8,877 nucleotides of DNA from Oxalobacteraceae bacterium (GTDB lineage Bacteria; Pseudomonadota; Gammaproteobacteria; Burkholderiales; Burkholderiaceae_D). The stretch covers positions 3,631-12,507 of the forward strand of contig PKWO01000068.1 of NCBI GenBank assembly GCA_003132085.1, read 5' to 3'. Positions 1 to 5,485 of the stretch are shown here, piece after piece. Below the pieces are notes generated by a model. It was not told the origin of the DNA. It ran no database searches and saw nothing but the letters and a program-made list of their open reading frames with translations. Position 1 is the first letter of the stretch. The number at the start of each line of letters is the position of its first letter. The translations under genes and the position numbers were made by a program.

Positions 1-78
1 AACGTCTCGTTCGTGCCAAGTTACAAGGATCGGCTTTATGGCGCGTTATCCTTTCAATTGAAGCTGAAAGTGTTTTAA
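1..78 (+). CDS. C-terminal end of an unidentified protein (partial, 5' end outside window)
   Basis: Frame 1 is open from the first base to a TAA at 76-78, giving 25 residues that end in SFQLKLKVF. The last dozen residues alternate polar and hydrophobic and finish with phenylalanine. This is reminiscent of the closing beta-strand of an outer-membrane barrel, although the hydrophobic positions are shifted by one from the usual pattern. The stop lies 23 bases before the LysE-family start on the same strand, so the two could be co-transcribed. I do not recognise the family. An open frame of 25 codons could also be chance, so the call is tentative. Confidence 0.4.
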   Translation, partial: NVSFVPSYKDRLYGALSFQLKLKVF

Positions 79-101
79 TTTCATTGTAGGCTCCCGCCCT
101 C

Positions 102-737
102 ATGTTCGGTACACACGACCTGCTGCTTTTCATCTTGTCCGGTTTGCTGCTCAACATCACGCCGGGGCCGGACTCGCTCTATATCGTCGGCCGCAGTATT
201 GCACAGGGCTGGCGAGCGGGCGCCACCGCCGCCTTCGGCATCGGCGCCGGTACCCTCGTGCATGTATTGACGGCGGCTTTCGGCTTGTCGGCAATTCTGG
301 CGACCTCGGCCGCCGCATTTACGGTGGTTAAACTGTTGGGTGCCGCGTATCTGCTGTATGTCGGCCTTTCTCTTTTGCGCAGCCGCGGCAACGCGCAGGC
401 CGGGCAGGCGCCGAGCGCGCCGCCGACTTCGCTCCGGCAGATATTTTCACAAGGCTTTTTGACCAACGTTCTCAATCCGAAGGTGGCTTTGTTCTTCCTG
501 GCTTTTGTGCCGCAATTTATCGATCCGGCCGCGCCGCATAAGGCGCTGGCATTTGTGTTTCTGGGCGTGATTTTCGATTTCAACGGGATGTTATGGTGTA
601 ACTTTCTCGCTTGGTCAGCGGCAGCCGCCAACGCCGGCCTGAAAAATAATGCCAAGCTGGCCCGCATTCTTAATCGCGCGACCGGTTGTCTGTTCGTTGG
701 ATTGAGCATTAAACTGGTTTTCAGTAAGCAAAATTAA
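102..737 (+). CDS. LysE/RhtB-family amino acid (or metabolite) exporter
   Basis: This 211-residue inner-membrane protein has the usual length of the LysE/RhtB family, whose members export amino acids such as lysine, threonine, homoserine and homoserine lactones by proton exchange. The family signature follows the first membrane segment (NITPGPDSLYIVGRS, residues 18-32, then GWRAG). A second typical block lies at about 117-140 (QGFLTNVLNPKVALFFLAF followed by VPQFI). About six hydrophobic segments are visible, with a short polar loop near 94-112. The ATG at 102 is the natural start because the family motif begins 18 residues in. No strong Shine-Dalgarno is visible. The rhomboid gene begins 44 bases downstream and may be in the same transcript. 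Substrate cannot be read from sequence. A link to the methionine genes 2.5 kb away (homoserine export) would be speculation. Confidence 0.9.
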   Translation: MFGTHDLLLFILSGLLLNITPGPDSLYIVGRSIAQGWRAGATAAFGIGAGTLVHVLTAAFGLSAILATSAAAFTVVKLLGAAYLLYVGLSLLRSRGNAQAGQAPSAPPTSLRQIFSQGFLTNVLNPKVALFFLAFVPQFIDPAAPHKALAFVFLGVIFDFNGMLWCNFLAWSAAAANAGLKNNAKLARILNRATGCLFVGLSIKLVFSKQN

Positions 738-781
738 ACCTGCCAGTCGCAGCGCGTTCCGGCATCATCAATTAGGCATTC

Positions 782-1375
782 ATGTTGAAAAAAACGCTTC
801 CCCCTTTGACCGCCGTACTGATCGGCTTAAGCGTTTTGGTTGCGCTGGTATCGCGATTTGGCGCATCAACCGAGGTGCTGAACTTCTTGTTCATTGCCGA
901 TTCGGATGGCGGCGGGCTGGCGGCGGTCGCTTCGGGTCAGGTGTGGCGCCTGATTACGCCGATTTTCATTCACTTCGGGATCATGCATGTCGCGTTCAAT
1001 ATGATGTGGCTATGGGATTTGGGGAAACTGGTGGAAATGCGGCGCGGCGCTTTGTTTTTAGCGGCTTTCGTTGTGGTTGACGGCGTGGCGTCGAATCTGA
1101 CGCAATACCTGGTGACCGGTTCCCCCTATTTCGGCGGCATGTCCGGCGTCGTCTACGGATTGCTGGGGTTTGTCTGGATGCAGGGGCGCCACAACCGGCA
1201 TTTCGGTTATGAATTGACCAAGCCGACCGTTATTATGATGCTTGCCTGGTTTGTGCTTTGCTGGACCGGGTTGCTCGGCCCGATTGCAAACTGGGCACAC
1301 ACCGCAGGTTTGCTGATTGGCACGATCTGGGGATTTGTGAGTCGCGGACGGTCTGCATCGGCGGATATTTCGTAG
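782..1375 (+). CDS. Rhomboid-family intramembrane serine protease
   Basis: This is a 197-residue polytopic membrane protein of the compact bacterial rhomboid type. Rhomboids cleave membrane-spanning substrates inside the bilayer with a Ser-His dyad. The catalytic elements are visible. GMSG at 119-122 places the nucleophile at Ser121. His173 in NWAHTAG is the expected base. The HxxxN motif that stabilises the oxyanion is at His69/Asn73 (HVAFN), and the conserved WR is at 55-56 just before it. About six hydrophobic segments span the length, with no extra cytoplasmic domain and no extra seventh helix. The ATG at 782 has an AGG about five bases upstream. It follows the exporter by 44 bases and probably shares its transcript. 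Its substrate is unknown. All the catalytic residues are present, so I infer an active protease. Confidence 0.9.
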   Translation: MLKKTLPPLTAVLIGLSVLVALVSRFGASTEVLNFLFIADSDGGGLAAVASGQVWRLITPIFIHFGIMHVAFNMMWLWDLGKLVEMRRGALFLAAFVVVDGVASNLTQYLVTGSPYFGGMSGVVYGLLGFVWMQGRHNRHFGYELTKPTVIMMLAWFVLCWTGLLGPIANWAHTAGLLIGTIWGFVSRGRSASADIS

Positions 1376-1407
1376 CGCGATACTGCTGTTTAAGTGCGCC
1401 GGTCTAG

Positions 1408-1429
1408 AAAACGCGCTACTGCCGTTTTT
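1408..1429 (+). terminator. Weak hairpin with T-run after the rhomboid gene
   Basis: AAAACG (1408-1413) is complementary to CGTTTT (1423-1428), with a nine-base loop and one further T. The T-run is partly inside the stem and the stem is short, so this is a weak candidate for ending the exporter-rhomboid transcript. The rest of the 232-bp gap before 1608 shows no convincing promoter by eye. Confidence 0.25.
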
Positions 1430-1594
1430 CGCGCAAAGGCTTCTCGCGATCGTCCGAGCGGGAGACGGCAAAAGCCATTGCTTTCCTTGGGGTAATGTTG
1501 TCACTCGATGATGATGACCCCGCAATGTGCGATAGCGTACGGAACCATCTTGTTGTTACGCTAGACTAACTAGCAACTACTAACAACGAGGGAA

Positions 1595-1600
1595 AAGGAG
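1595..1600 (+). promoter_or_regulatory. Strong ribosome binding site for the ferritin-like gene
   Basis: AAGGAG ends seven bases before the ATG at 1608. It is the best Shine-Dalgarno match in the window and it fixes the start of the di-iron protein. Confidence 0.75.
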
Positions 1601-1607
1601 CTGACCG

Positions 1608-2438
1608 ATGCCGTTGCCAGCAAACAATAGGCGCCAAAGCTGGCGTCTCGACGATATCGACTTTGACGCGGTGGATGCGGCTTCAGTGCGCAATGATGAA
1701 TTTTTATTCCTTACGCTCGCTTCCGCTTCTTTTGTGGAAATCCTTTCCGAGATGTACAGCGACAACCTGATTGAGCATTTTCAGGGTAACGCCGAAGTGA
1801 CCAACTGGCTTAAAGAGCACTGGCAGCAGGAAGAAGTGCAACATGGCCACGCGTTCAAGGCCTATATCCAACGGGTATGGCCTGAATTCGATTGGGAAAG
1901 CGCGTATCGCGCGTTCCAGGTGCAATACAGTTCGCTCTGCACCGTCGAGCAATTGGAGCCGCACCGAGCGCTGGAACTGGTGGCGCGCTGCGTGGTCGAA
2001 ACCGGCACTTCTACGTTCTATCGCGCGCTGGAAGATTATGTGCGCGAGCCGGTGCTAAGGCAGTTGATTGGCCACATCAAAACCGATGAAGCGGCACACT
2101 ACACGCATTTTCGCCGCTATTTCGCCGCTTATAACGCCATCGAGCATCATGGCGTCGGCGCAGTGATCGCCACGATATGGCGACGTCTGCGCGAAATTCG
2201 CGGAGAGGATGCCTATATCGCGTTCAAACATGTGTACGCGGCGCGTCATCCGGACCAGCCATTTCTTGCGTCGGACTGGCATCGCTACAACCGCATGGTC
2301 AAACGCCTCGCGCGCCGCCACTATCCCTATTTGATGGCAGTCAGAATGCTGATCAAGCCGATTCCAATGGCGGAAACACTGAAGCGTGTGTTGCAATGGC
2401 CGTTGGTTGGTCTGGCTCGGCTGGTGTCGCTGGGCTGA
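1608..2438 (+). CDS. Ferritin-like di-iron protein, function unknown
   Basis: This 276-residue, mostly helical soluble protein carries a complete set of ligands for a carboxylate-bridged di-iron centre in a four-helix bundle. Glu44 lies in SFVEILSEMY. Glu76 and His79 form the first ExxH (EEVQHGHAF). Glu131 lies in VVETGTSTFYRA. Glu161 and His164 form the second ExxH (TDEAAHYTHF). The E/ExxH/E/ExxH order is that of ferritin-like oxidases, including acyl-ACP desaturases and ribonucleotide reductase R2. A basic C-terminal part (about 205-276) follows the bundle. It is too long for a simple storage ferritin or bacterioferritin, and it has no signal peptide. A role as an oxidase, desaturase or hydroxylase is possible but the substrate is unknown. 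The gene stands alone, with its own strong Shine-Dalgarno and a downstream terminator. The fold call is solid; the function is open. Confidence 0.8.
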   Translation: MPLPANNRRQSWRLDDIDFDAVDAASVRNDEFLFLTLASASFVEILSEMYSDNLIEHFQGNAEVTNWLKEHWQQEEVQHGHAFKAYIQRVWPEFDWESAYRAFQVQYSSLCTVEQLEPHRALELVARCVVETGTSTFYRALEDYVREPVLRQLIGHIKTDEAAHYTHFRRYFAAYNAIEHHGVGAVIATIWRRLREIRGEDAYIAFKHVYAARHPDQPFLASDWHRYNRMVKRLARRHYPYLMAVRMLIKPIPMAETLKRVLQWPLVGLARLVSLG

Positions 2439-2446
2439 CAGGTTTT

Positions 2447-2483
2447 GCGGGAGCGGACGGCGGCCGCATGCCCGCTGATTTTT
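2447..2483 (+). terminator. Probable intrinsic terminator of the ferritin-like gene
   Basis: GCGGG (2447-2451) pairs with CCCGC (2471-2475), and GCGG (2453-2456) pairs with CCGC (2464-2467). An internal bulge separates the two stems and a short loop closes them. The stem is followed by TGATTTTT. It begins nine bases after the stop at 2438 and lies in the 48-bp gap between convergent genes. There is no T-run on the minus strand, so it would serve the plus-strand gene only. Confidence 0.5.
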
Positions 2484-2486
2484 GCG

Positions 2487-3293
2487 TTAGCTGGTCAGGA
2501 ATCCGACCAGGTTGTCGAGCACCGCATCGGGTTGTTCAGCCATGAGTGCATGGCCGCATTGCTCCAGTTGCACGATGCGTGCGTGCGGTATGGCCTTGGT
2601 CAGGGTGGCGGTGGCTTTGGGCGGCGTCATCATATCGCGTTTTCCCATCAGGAACAGCGTCGGGCAACTCACCGCTTTTGCCGCCGCCTCGCCATTTGCG
2701 TAGGCGTTGCAGGCCGAAAAGTCGATATGGAATATTTTTTCGCCGCTTTGCCGCGCGATGTGTTGCATCAAGCGCCGGCTGCCGCCCATCTCATAGAAGC
2801 CGGGGCCGGGAAACGACGGTTTCTGCGCAATTGACGAATGCGACCAGATATTGACCATGTCTATCGCCGCCGGTTCATCGTTGAGCGCGGCGTTGAGCAG
2901 CGTGTCGGATACTTTCATCGGGTAGGCGGTGCCGATCAGGGCTAGTTTGGCGACCCTCGCCGGCGCTCTTGCCAGCGTTTCGAGCGCAATCAGCGACCCC
3001 ATGCTATGGCCGATCAAACTCGCCTGCTGCACGCCGGCCGCATCCAGCAACCGCAGCATCCAGTCGGCCATCGCTTCCACGCTGGTCAGGGCCGCGCCTT
3101 TGCTGCGGCCATGCCCCGGCAAATCGACGGCCAATACACCGAAGCCGTGATGGGCGAAGTAGCGGGTTTGCAGTACCCAGACCGAGTGGTCGTTTTGCGC
3201 TCCATGAATAAATACCACGGTCGGCAACGCCGGATCGAGTGGCTTGCCGCCGGTATAGCAATAGGCATCGTGGCCGTCAATGTTGAATAGCAT
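2487..3293 (-). CDS. Alpha/beta hydrolase, second gene of the metY operon
   Basis: This 268-residue cytoplasmic protein has the full alpha/beta hydrolase layout. An HG oxyanion motif lies at 30-31, in VFIHGAQNDHSVW. The strand-4 loop reads DLPGHGRS (57-64). The nucleophile elbow GHSMGS puts the catalytic Ser at 97. Asp220 (GKRDMMTP) and His248 (QCGHAL) complete the triad. The ATG is one base after the metY stop (TGA-C-ATG), and its ribosome binding site, a GGGAG on the minus strand around 3300-3306, lies within the last codons of metY. Translational coupling is therefore likely. Homoserine O-acetyltransferase MetX also has this fold but is usually about 370 residues, so this is not a standard MetX. 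Esterase or amidase activity is the safe inference; the substrate is unknown. Confidence 0.9.
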   Translation of the reverse strand: MLFNIDGHDAYCYTGGKPLDPALPTVVFIHGAQNDHSVWVLQTRYFAHHGFGVLAVDLPGHGRSKGAALTSVEAMADWMLRLLDAAGVQQASLIGHSMGSLIALETLARAPARVAKLALIGTAYPMKVSDTLLNAALNDEPAAIDMVNIWSHSSIAQKPSFPGPGFYEMGGSRRLMQHIARQSGEKIFHIDFSACNAYANGEAAAKAVSCPTLFLMGKRDMMTPPKATATLTKAIPHARIVQLEQCGHALMAEQPDAVLDNLVGFLTS

Positions 3294-3294
3294 G

Positions 3295-4605
3295 TCAGGC
3301 TCCCTTTTGCGATGCTTTCAAGCCGCGCCCCAAATCCTCAATCAAGTCGTCGACGTCTTCCAGCCCGACCGACAAGCGCATCGTGCCCTCGGTCATGCCG
3401 GCGGCAACCAGTTGCTCGGGCGGCACGCGGAAATGGGTGGTCGATGCCGGGTGGATGACGAGCGATTTGGCATCGCCGACATTGGCCAGGTGCGAGAAAA
3501 TGCTCAACGATTCGACAAAGCGCCTGCCTGCTGCTCGCGTGCCTTTGATGTTGAAGGAGACCACGGCGCCGCACCCCTTGGGCAGCAGGATTTTCGCCAG
3601 TGCGTAGTCGGGATGCGATTCGTGCTCTGGATAAGAAATCGACTCCACCGCTGCATGCGGAGCCAGAAATTCCACGACCTTGCGCGTATTGGCGACATGT
3701 TTTTCCATCCGCAACGCCAGTGTTTCGATACCTTGCAGGATCGCAAACGCGTTGTGCGGACTCATGACGGCGCCGAAGTCGCGTAAACCTTCGCGGCGCG
3801 CGCGCAGGGAGAACGGGGCAACCGTCGACTCTTCTGAAAACACCATGCCGTGAAAACCGTCATACGGTTCGCATAGTTCGCCAAAGCGGCCGGTTTTTTC
3901 ATACGCTTGCTGCCAGTCGAAGGTGCCGCCGTCGACCAGCAGTCCGCCGATTGCGGTTCCGTGACCGCACAAAAACTTGGTGGCGGAATGGAAAATCAGG
4001 TCGGCGCCGTGATCGAACGGGCGCAACAAATAAGGAGTAGTGAAGGTCGAGTCGACCATCAGCGGCAAATAATGCTCATGGGCGATCGCCGCGACTTCGG
4101 GGATATTCAGGACGTCGAGGCCGGGATTGCCTAGCGTTTCGCCGAATAATACCTTGGTATTCGGACGAATTGCCGCGCGCCAAGCATTCAGGTCGCGCGG
4201 GTCGACAAACGTGGTGTCGATGCCAAAGCGCTTCATCGTGTAGGCCAAAAGGTTTTGCGAGCCGCCATACAACGCGCGCGACGCCACCACATGCGAACCC
4301 GCACCGGCGATGGTTGCCAGGCCGAGGTGCATGGCTGCCTGGCCGCTGGCCACGGCAATGCCCGCCACGCCGCCCTCCAGCGCCGCAATGCGCTCTTCCA
4401 GCACAGCGTTGGTCGGATTGGAAATCCGCGAATAGACATGTCCGGCGCGCTCCATGTTGAACAACGCCGCAGCCTGGTCGGAATCCTTGAACACGAAGGC
4501 GCTGGTCAGGTAAATCGGCGTGGCGCGCGCGCCGGTGGACGGGTCGGGGGCTGCGCCGGCATGCAGCGCCAATGTGTCGAAACCGGAATATTTGGGACCG
4601 CTCAT
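3295..4605 (-). CDS. metY: O-acetylhomoserine sulfhydrylase (O-acetylhomoserine aminocarboxypropyltransferase)
   Basis: This PLP enzyme of the Cys/Met metabolism family makes homocysteine from O-acetylhomoserine and sulfide, the direct sulfhydrylation route to methionine. The protein has 436 residues, the MetY length. Visible features include the phosphate-binding YSRISNPT (58-65), the turn VASGQAAMHL (85-94), Asp185 in LMVDSTFTTPYL, and the PLP Schiff-base Lys210 in FHSATKFLCGHGTAIGG. After it comes the insertion of about 50 residues (228-280) that separates MetY from the shorter MetZ and MetB proteins. NVGDAKSLVIHPAST (376-390) is also characteristic. The start MSGPKYSGFDTLALHAG matches the family N-terminus. 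Its Shine-Dalgarno is at 4618-4622, an unusually long 12 bases away. It heads an operon with the hydrolase. Confusion with O-succinylhomoserine sulfhydrylase (MetZ) is possible but less likely. Confidence 0.93.
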   Translation of the reverse strand: MSGPKYSGFDTLALHAGAAPDPSTGARATPIYLTSAFVFKDSDQAAALFNMERAGHVYSRISNPTNAVLEERIAALEGGVAGIAVASGQAAMHLGLATIAGAGSHVVASRALYGGSQNLLAYTMKRFGIDTTFVDPRDLNAWRAAIRPNTKVLFGETLGNPGLDVLNIPEVAAIAHEHYLPLMVDSTFTTPYLLRPFDHGADLIFHSATKFLCGHGTAIGGLLVDGGTFDWQQAYEKTGRFGELCEPYDGFHGMVFSEESTVAPFSLRARREGLRDFGAVMSPHNAFAILQGIETLALRMEKHVANTRKVVEFLAPHAAVESISYPEHESHPDYALAKILLPKGCGAVVSFNIKGTRAAGRRFVESLSIFSHLANVGDAKSLVIHPASTTHFRVPPEQLVAAGMTEGTMRLSVGLEDVDDLIEDLGRGLKASQKGA

Positions 4606-4617
4606 GGTATGGTAGGG

Positions 4618-4622
4618 CTCCT
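4618..4622 (-). promoter_or_regulatory. Ribosome binding site of metY, overlapped by a leader pairing segment
   Basis: On the minus strand AGGAG lies 12 bases before the metY ATG, a wide spacing. The next five bases turn it into AGGAGCCCTA. The AGCCCTA part (4619-4613) is complementary to one arm of the upstream leader hairpin. No better Shine-Dalgarno is visible nearer the start. Confidence 0.5.
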
Positions 4623-4645
4623 ATGCAGCTATGTTGCGTCAATGA

Positions 4646-4703
4646 ATTCGCCAGCCCTATCTGCTGTGGTGCAGCATGAGCAGGGCTGGCCGGTGTGGCG
4701 AAT
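4646..4703 (-). promoter_or_regulatory. Nested inverted repeat in the presumed metY leader
   Basis: Read on the plus strand, GCCAGCCCT (4650-4658) and AGGGCTGGC (4682-4690) are perfect 9-base complements. Inside them, TGCTG (4662-4666) and CAGCA (4672-4676) make a second stem with a five-base loop. Outside, ATTCGCC (4646-4652) and GGCGAAT (4697-4703) are also perfect complements and share GCC with the 9-base arm. There is no T-run on either side, so it is not an intrinsic terminator. It ends 40 bases before the metY ATG and could act as an RNA structure or as a DNA operator in the divergent promoter region. The metY transcription start is not known, so its presence in the mRNA is inferred. 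Confidence 0.55.
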
Positions 4704-4730
4704 CGTAGCATTGAAACCGTCCTGCCGAAA

Positions 4731-4748
4731 CATCCGGAATGCCGGATG
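4731..4748. promoter_or_regulatory. Perfect 18-bp dyad between metY and the CBS gene, candidate operator
   Basis: CATCCGG (4731-4737) and CCGGATG (4742-4748) are perfect inverted arms around a four-base centre. The element sits near the middle of the 249-bp divergent intergenic region, 125 bp from the metY start and 106 bp from the CBS start. This is where a shared transcription factor would bind. I do not recognise it as a known site, and a short RNA hairpin is also possible. I saw no confident -35/-10 pair around it. Confidence 0.4.
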
Positions 4749-4854
4749 CGTTGTGCGATCGGGGATATTTCAACGTTGCGCGGAAGCGCTAGATTTTTCG
4801 CTGTGCTTAGGCTACATTGCAGGTGTAAGTACAAAAGTCAGATAGGATGGAACA

Positions 4855-5304
4855 ATGAAAGTATCCGAAATCCTTCAAGTCAAAGGCAATATCCTGTATA
4901 CGGTGACGCCTGATACGCCGATGCTGGAGGCGGTCAATACGATGGCCGAGAAAGACATCGGTTCGCTGGTGGTCATGGAGTTCGGCGAATTGGTCGGCAT
5001 GTTGAGCTTTCGCGAAGTGATGACAACCATCCACGAGAACCGTGGCGCTGTGGGGCCGGAGAGTGTGCGCAAACACATGGACGACCATCCGATTACCGTC
5101 ACGCCGGAGACCGAAATCAACGAAGTGAGGCGCCTGATGCTGGAGCGGCATGCGCGTTACGTCCCGGTAATGGATGCCAAGACCTTGCTTGGCGTCATAT
5201 CGTTTTATGATGTGGCGAAAGCGGTGGTGGAAGCGCAAAGCTTTGAAAACAAGATGCTGAAAGCGTATATACGCGACTGGCCGGTTGCAGGCGGCGAGGA
5301 ATAG
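4855..5304 (+). CDS. Two-CBS-domain protein
   Basis: This is a 149-residue cytoplasmic protein made almost entirely of a pair of CBS domains, at about 8-62 and 74-128. Each domain ends with the family's characteristic strand-helix motif: GMLSFREV (48-55) and GVISFYDV (113-120). The linker HMDDHPITVTPETEI is typical of the start of a second CBS repeat. Paired CBS domains usually form a Bateman module that binds adenine nucleotides such as AMP, ATP or SAM and senses energy or metabolite state. No catalytic or channel domain is attached, so it is a stand-alone module whose partner is unknown. The ATG has AGG eight bases upstream. The gene is divergent from metY and may share its control region. 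SAM binding would fit that neighbour, but this is only an inference from context. Confidence 0.88.
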   Translation: MKVSEILQVKGNILYTVTPDTPMLEAVNTMAEKDIGSLVVMEFGELVGMLSFREVMTTIHENRGAVGPESVRKHMDDHPITVTPETEINEVRRLMLERHARYVPVMDAKTLLGVISFYDVAKAVVEAQSFENKMLKAYIRDWPVAGGEE

Positions 5305-5327
5305 TCGTCATCCGGCCGCCTCCTCGC
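5294..5327. repeat. Inverted repeat across the end of the CBS gene
   Basis: GCGAGGA (5294-5300) and TCCTCGC (5321-5327) are perfect 7-base inverted arms with a 20-base G+C-rich interior. The left arm lies in the last codons before the TAG at 5302-5304. No T-run follows, so it is at best a stabilising or Rho-linked hairpin, and it could be chance. Confidence 0.3.
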
Positions 5328-5367
5328 GCACTGTCCAACTCTAGCACTCTCGATCGCATGCGCCAGC

Positions 5368-5414
5368 ATTCTCCGGCTACTCGTACCGTACTCGTTACGC
5401 CCATTCTCTACCGC
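5368..5414. repeat. Short phased repeats upstream of the FAD oxidoreductase gene
   Basis: Two tandem 11-bp units, TACTCGTACCG (5378-5388) and TACTCGTTACG (5389-5399), match at 9 of 11 positions. Related ATTCTC boxes flank them at 5368 and 5403, so A(C/T)TC boxes begin at 5368, 5379, 5390 and 5403, with steps of 11, 11 and 13 bp. Spacing near one helical turn would put the boxes on one face of the DNA, as for multiple regulator sites. The rest of the 181-bp gap (5305-5485) shows no confident promoter. Confidence 0.35.
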
Positions 5415-5461
5415 ATCGGCGATGTTGTTTTAGCGCCTTCGCCACCCCGCGGTCCACTCCG

Positions 5462-5471
5462 AATAATTATT
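5462..5471. promoter_or_regulatory. AT-rich palindrome AATAATTATT before the FAD gene
   Basis: This perfect 10-bp palindrome lies 14 bases before the ATG at 5486, in an otherwise G+C-rich region. The identical 10-mer occurs again at 7919-7928 before the MFS gene. It could be part of a -10 region or simply a low-structure stretch that aids ribosome entry. The evidence is slight. Confidence 0.25.
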
Positions 5472-5485
5472 TATGAGGACTCTTC

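Noticed and set aside
1375..1427. Imperfect direct repeat around TACTGCTGTTT (1381) and TACTGCCGTTT (1417)
   Set aside because: There are only two short copies and no further pattern; it is compatible with chance.
1376..1607. Promoter for the ferritin-like gene, for example TTGTCA at 1498 or TAGACT at 1562
   Set aside because: Neither has a partner hexamer at 16-18 bp spacing. A promoter is likely in this gap but cannot be placed by eye.
2487..3293. Calling the alpha/beta hydrolase MetX (homoserine O-acetyltransferase)
   Set aside because: At 268 residues it is about 100 shorter than typical MetX, and I see only generic alpha/beta hydrolase motifs.
4646..4703. Reading the metY leader dyad as an intrinsic terminator
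   Set aside because: No T-run follows the stem on either strand, and no gene ends nearby.
4076..4834. A 252-codon minus-strand open frame overlapping the start of metY and its leader
   Set aside because: Its second half is metY read in another frame and it shows no domain. The metY frame has all PLP-enzyme motifs.
4847..4858. Micro-ORF ATG-GAA-CAA-TGA whose stop overlaps the CBS start codon
   Set aside because: It encodes three residues. The AGG at 4844-4846 is too close to 4847 to serve it but is well placed for the ATG at 4855, so the overlap is probably accidental.
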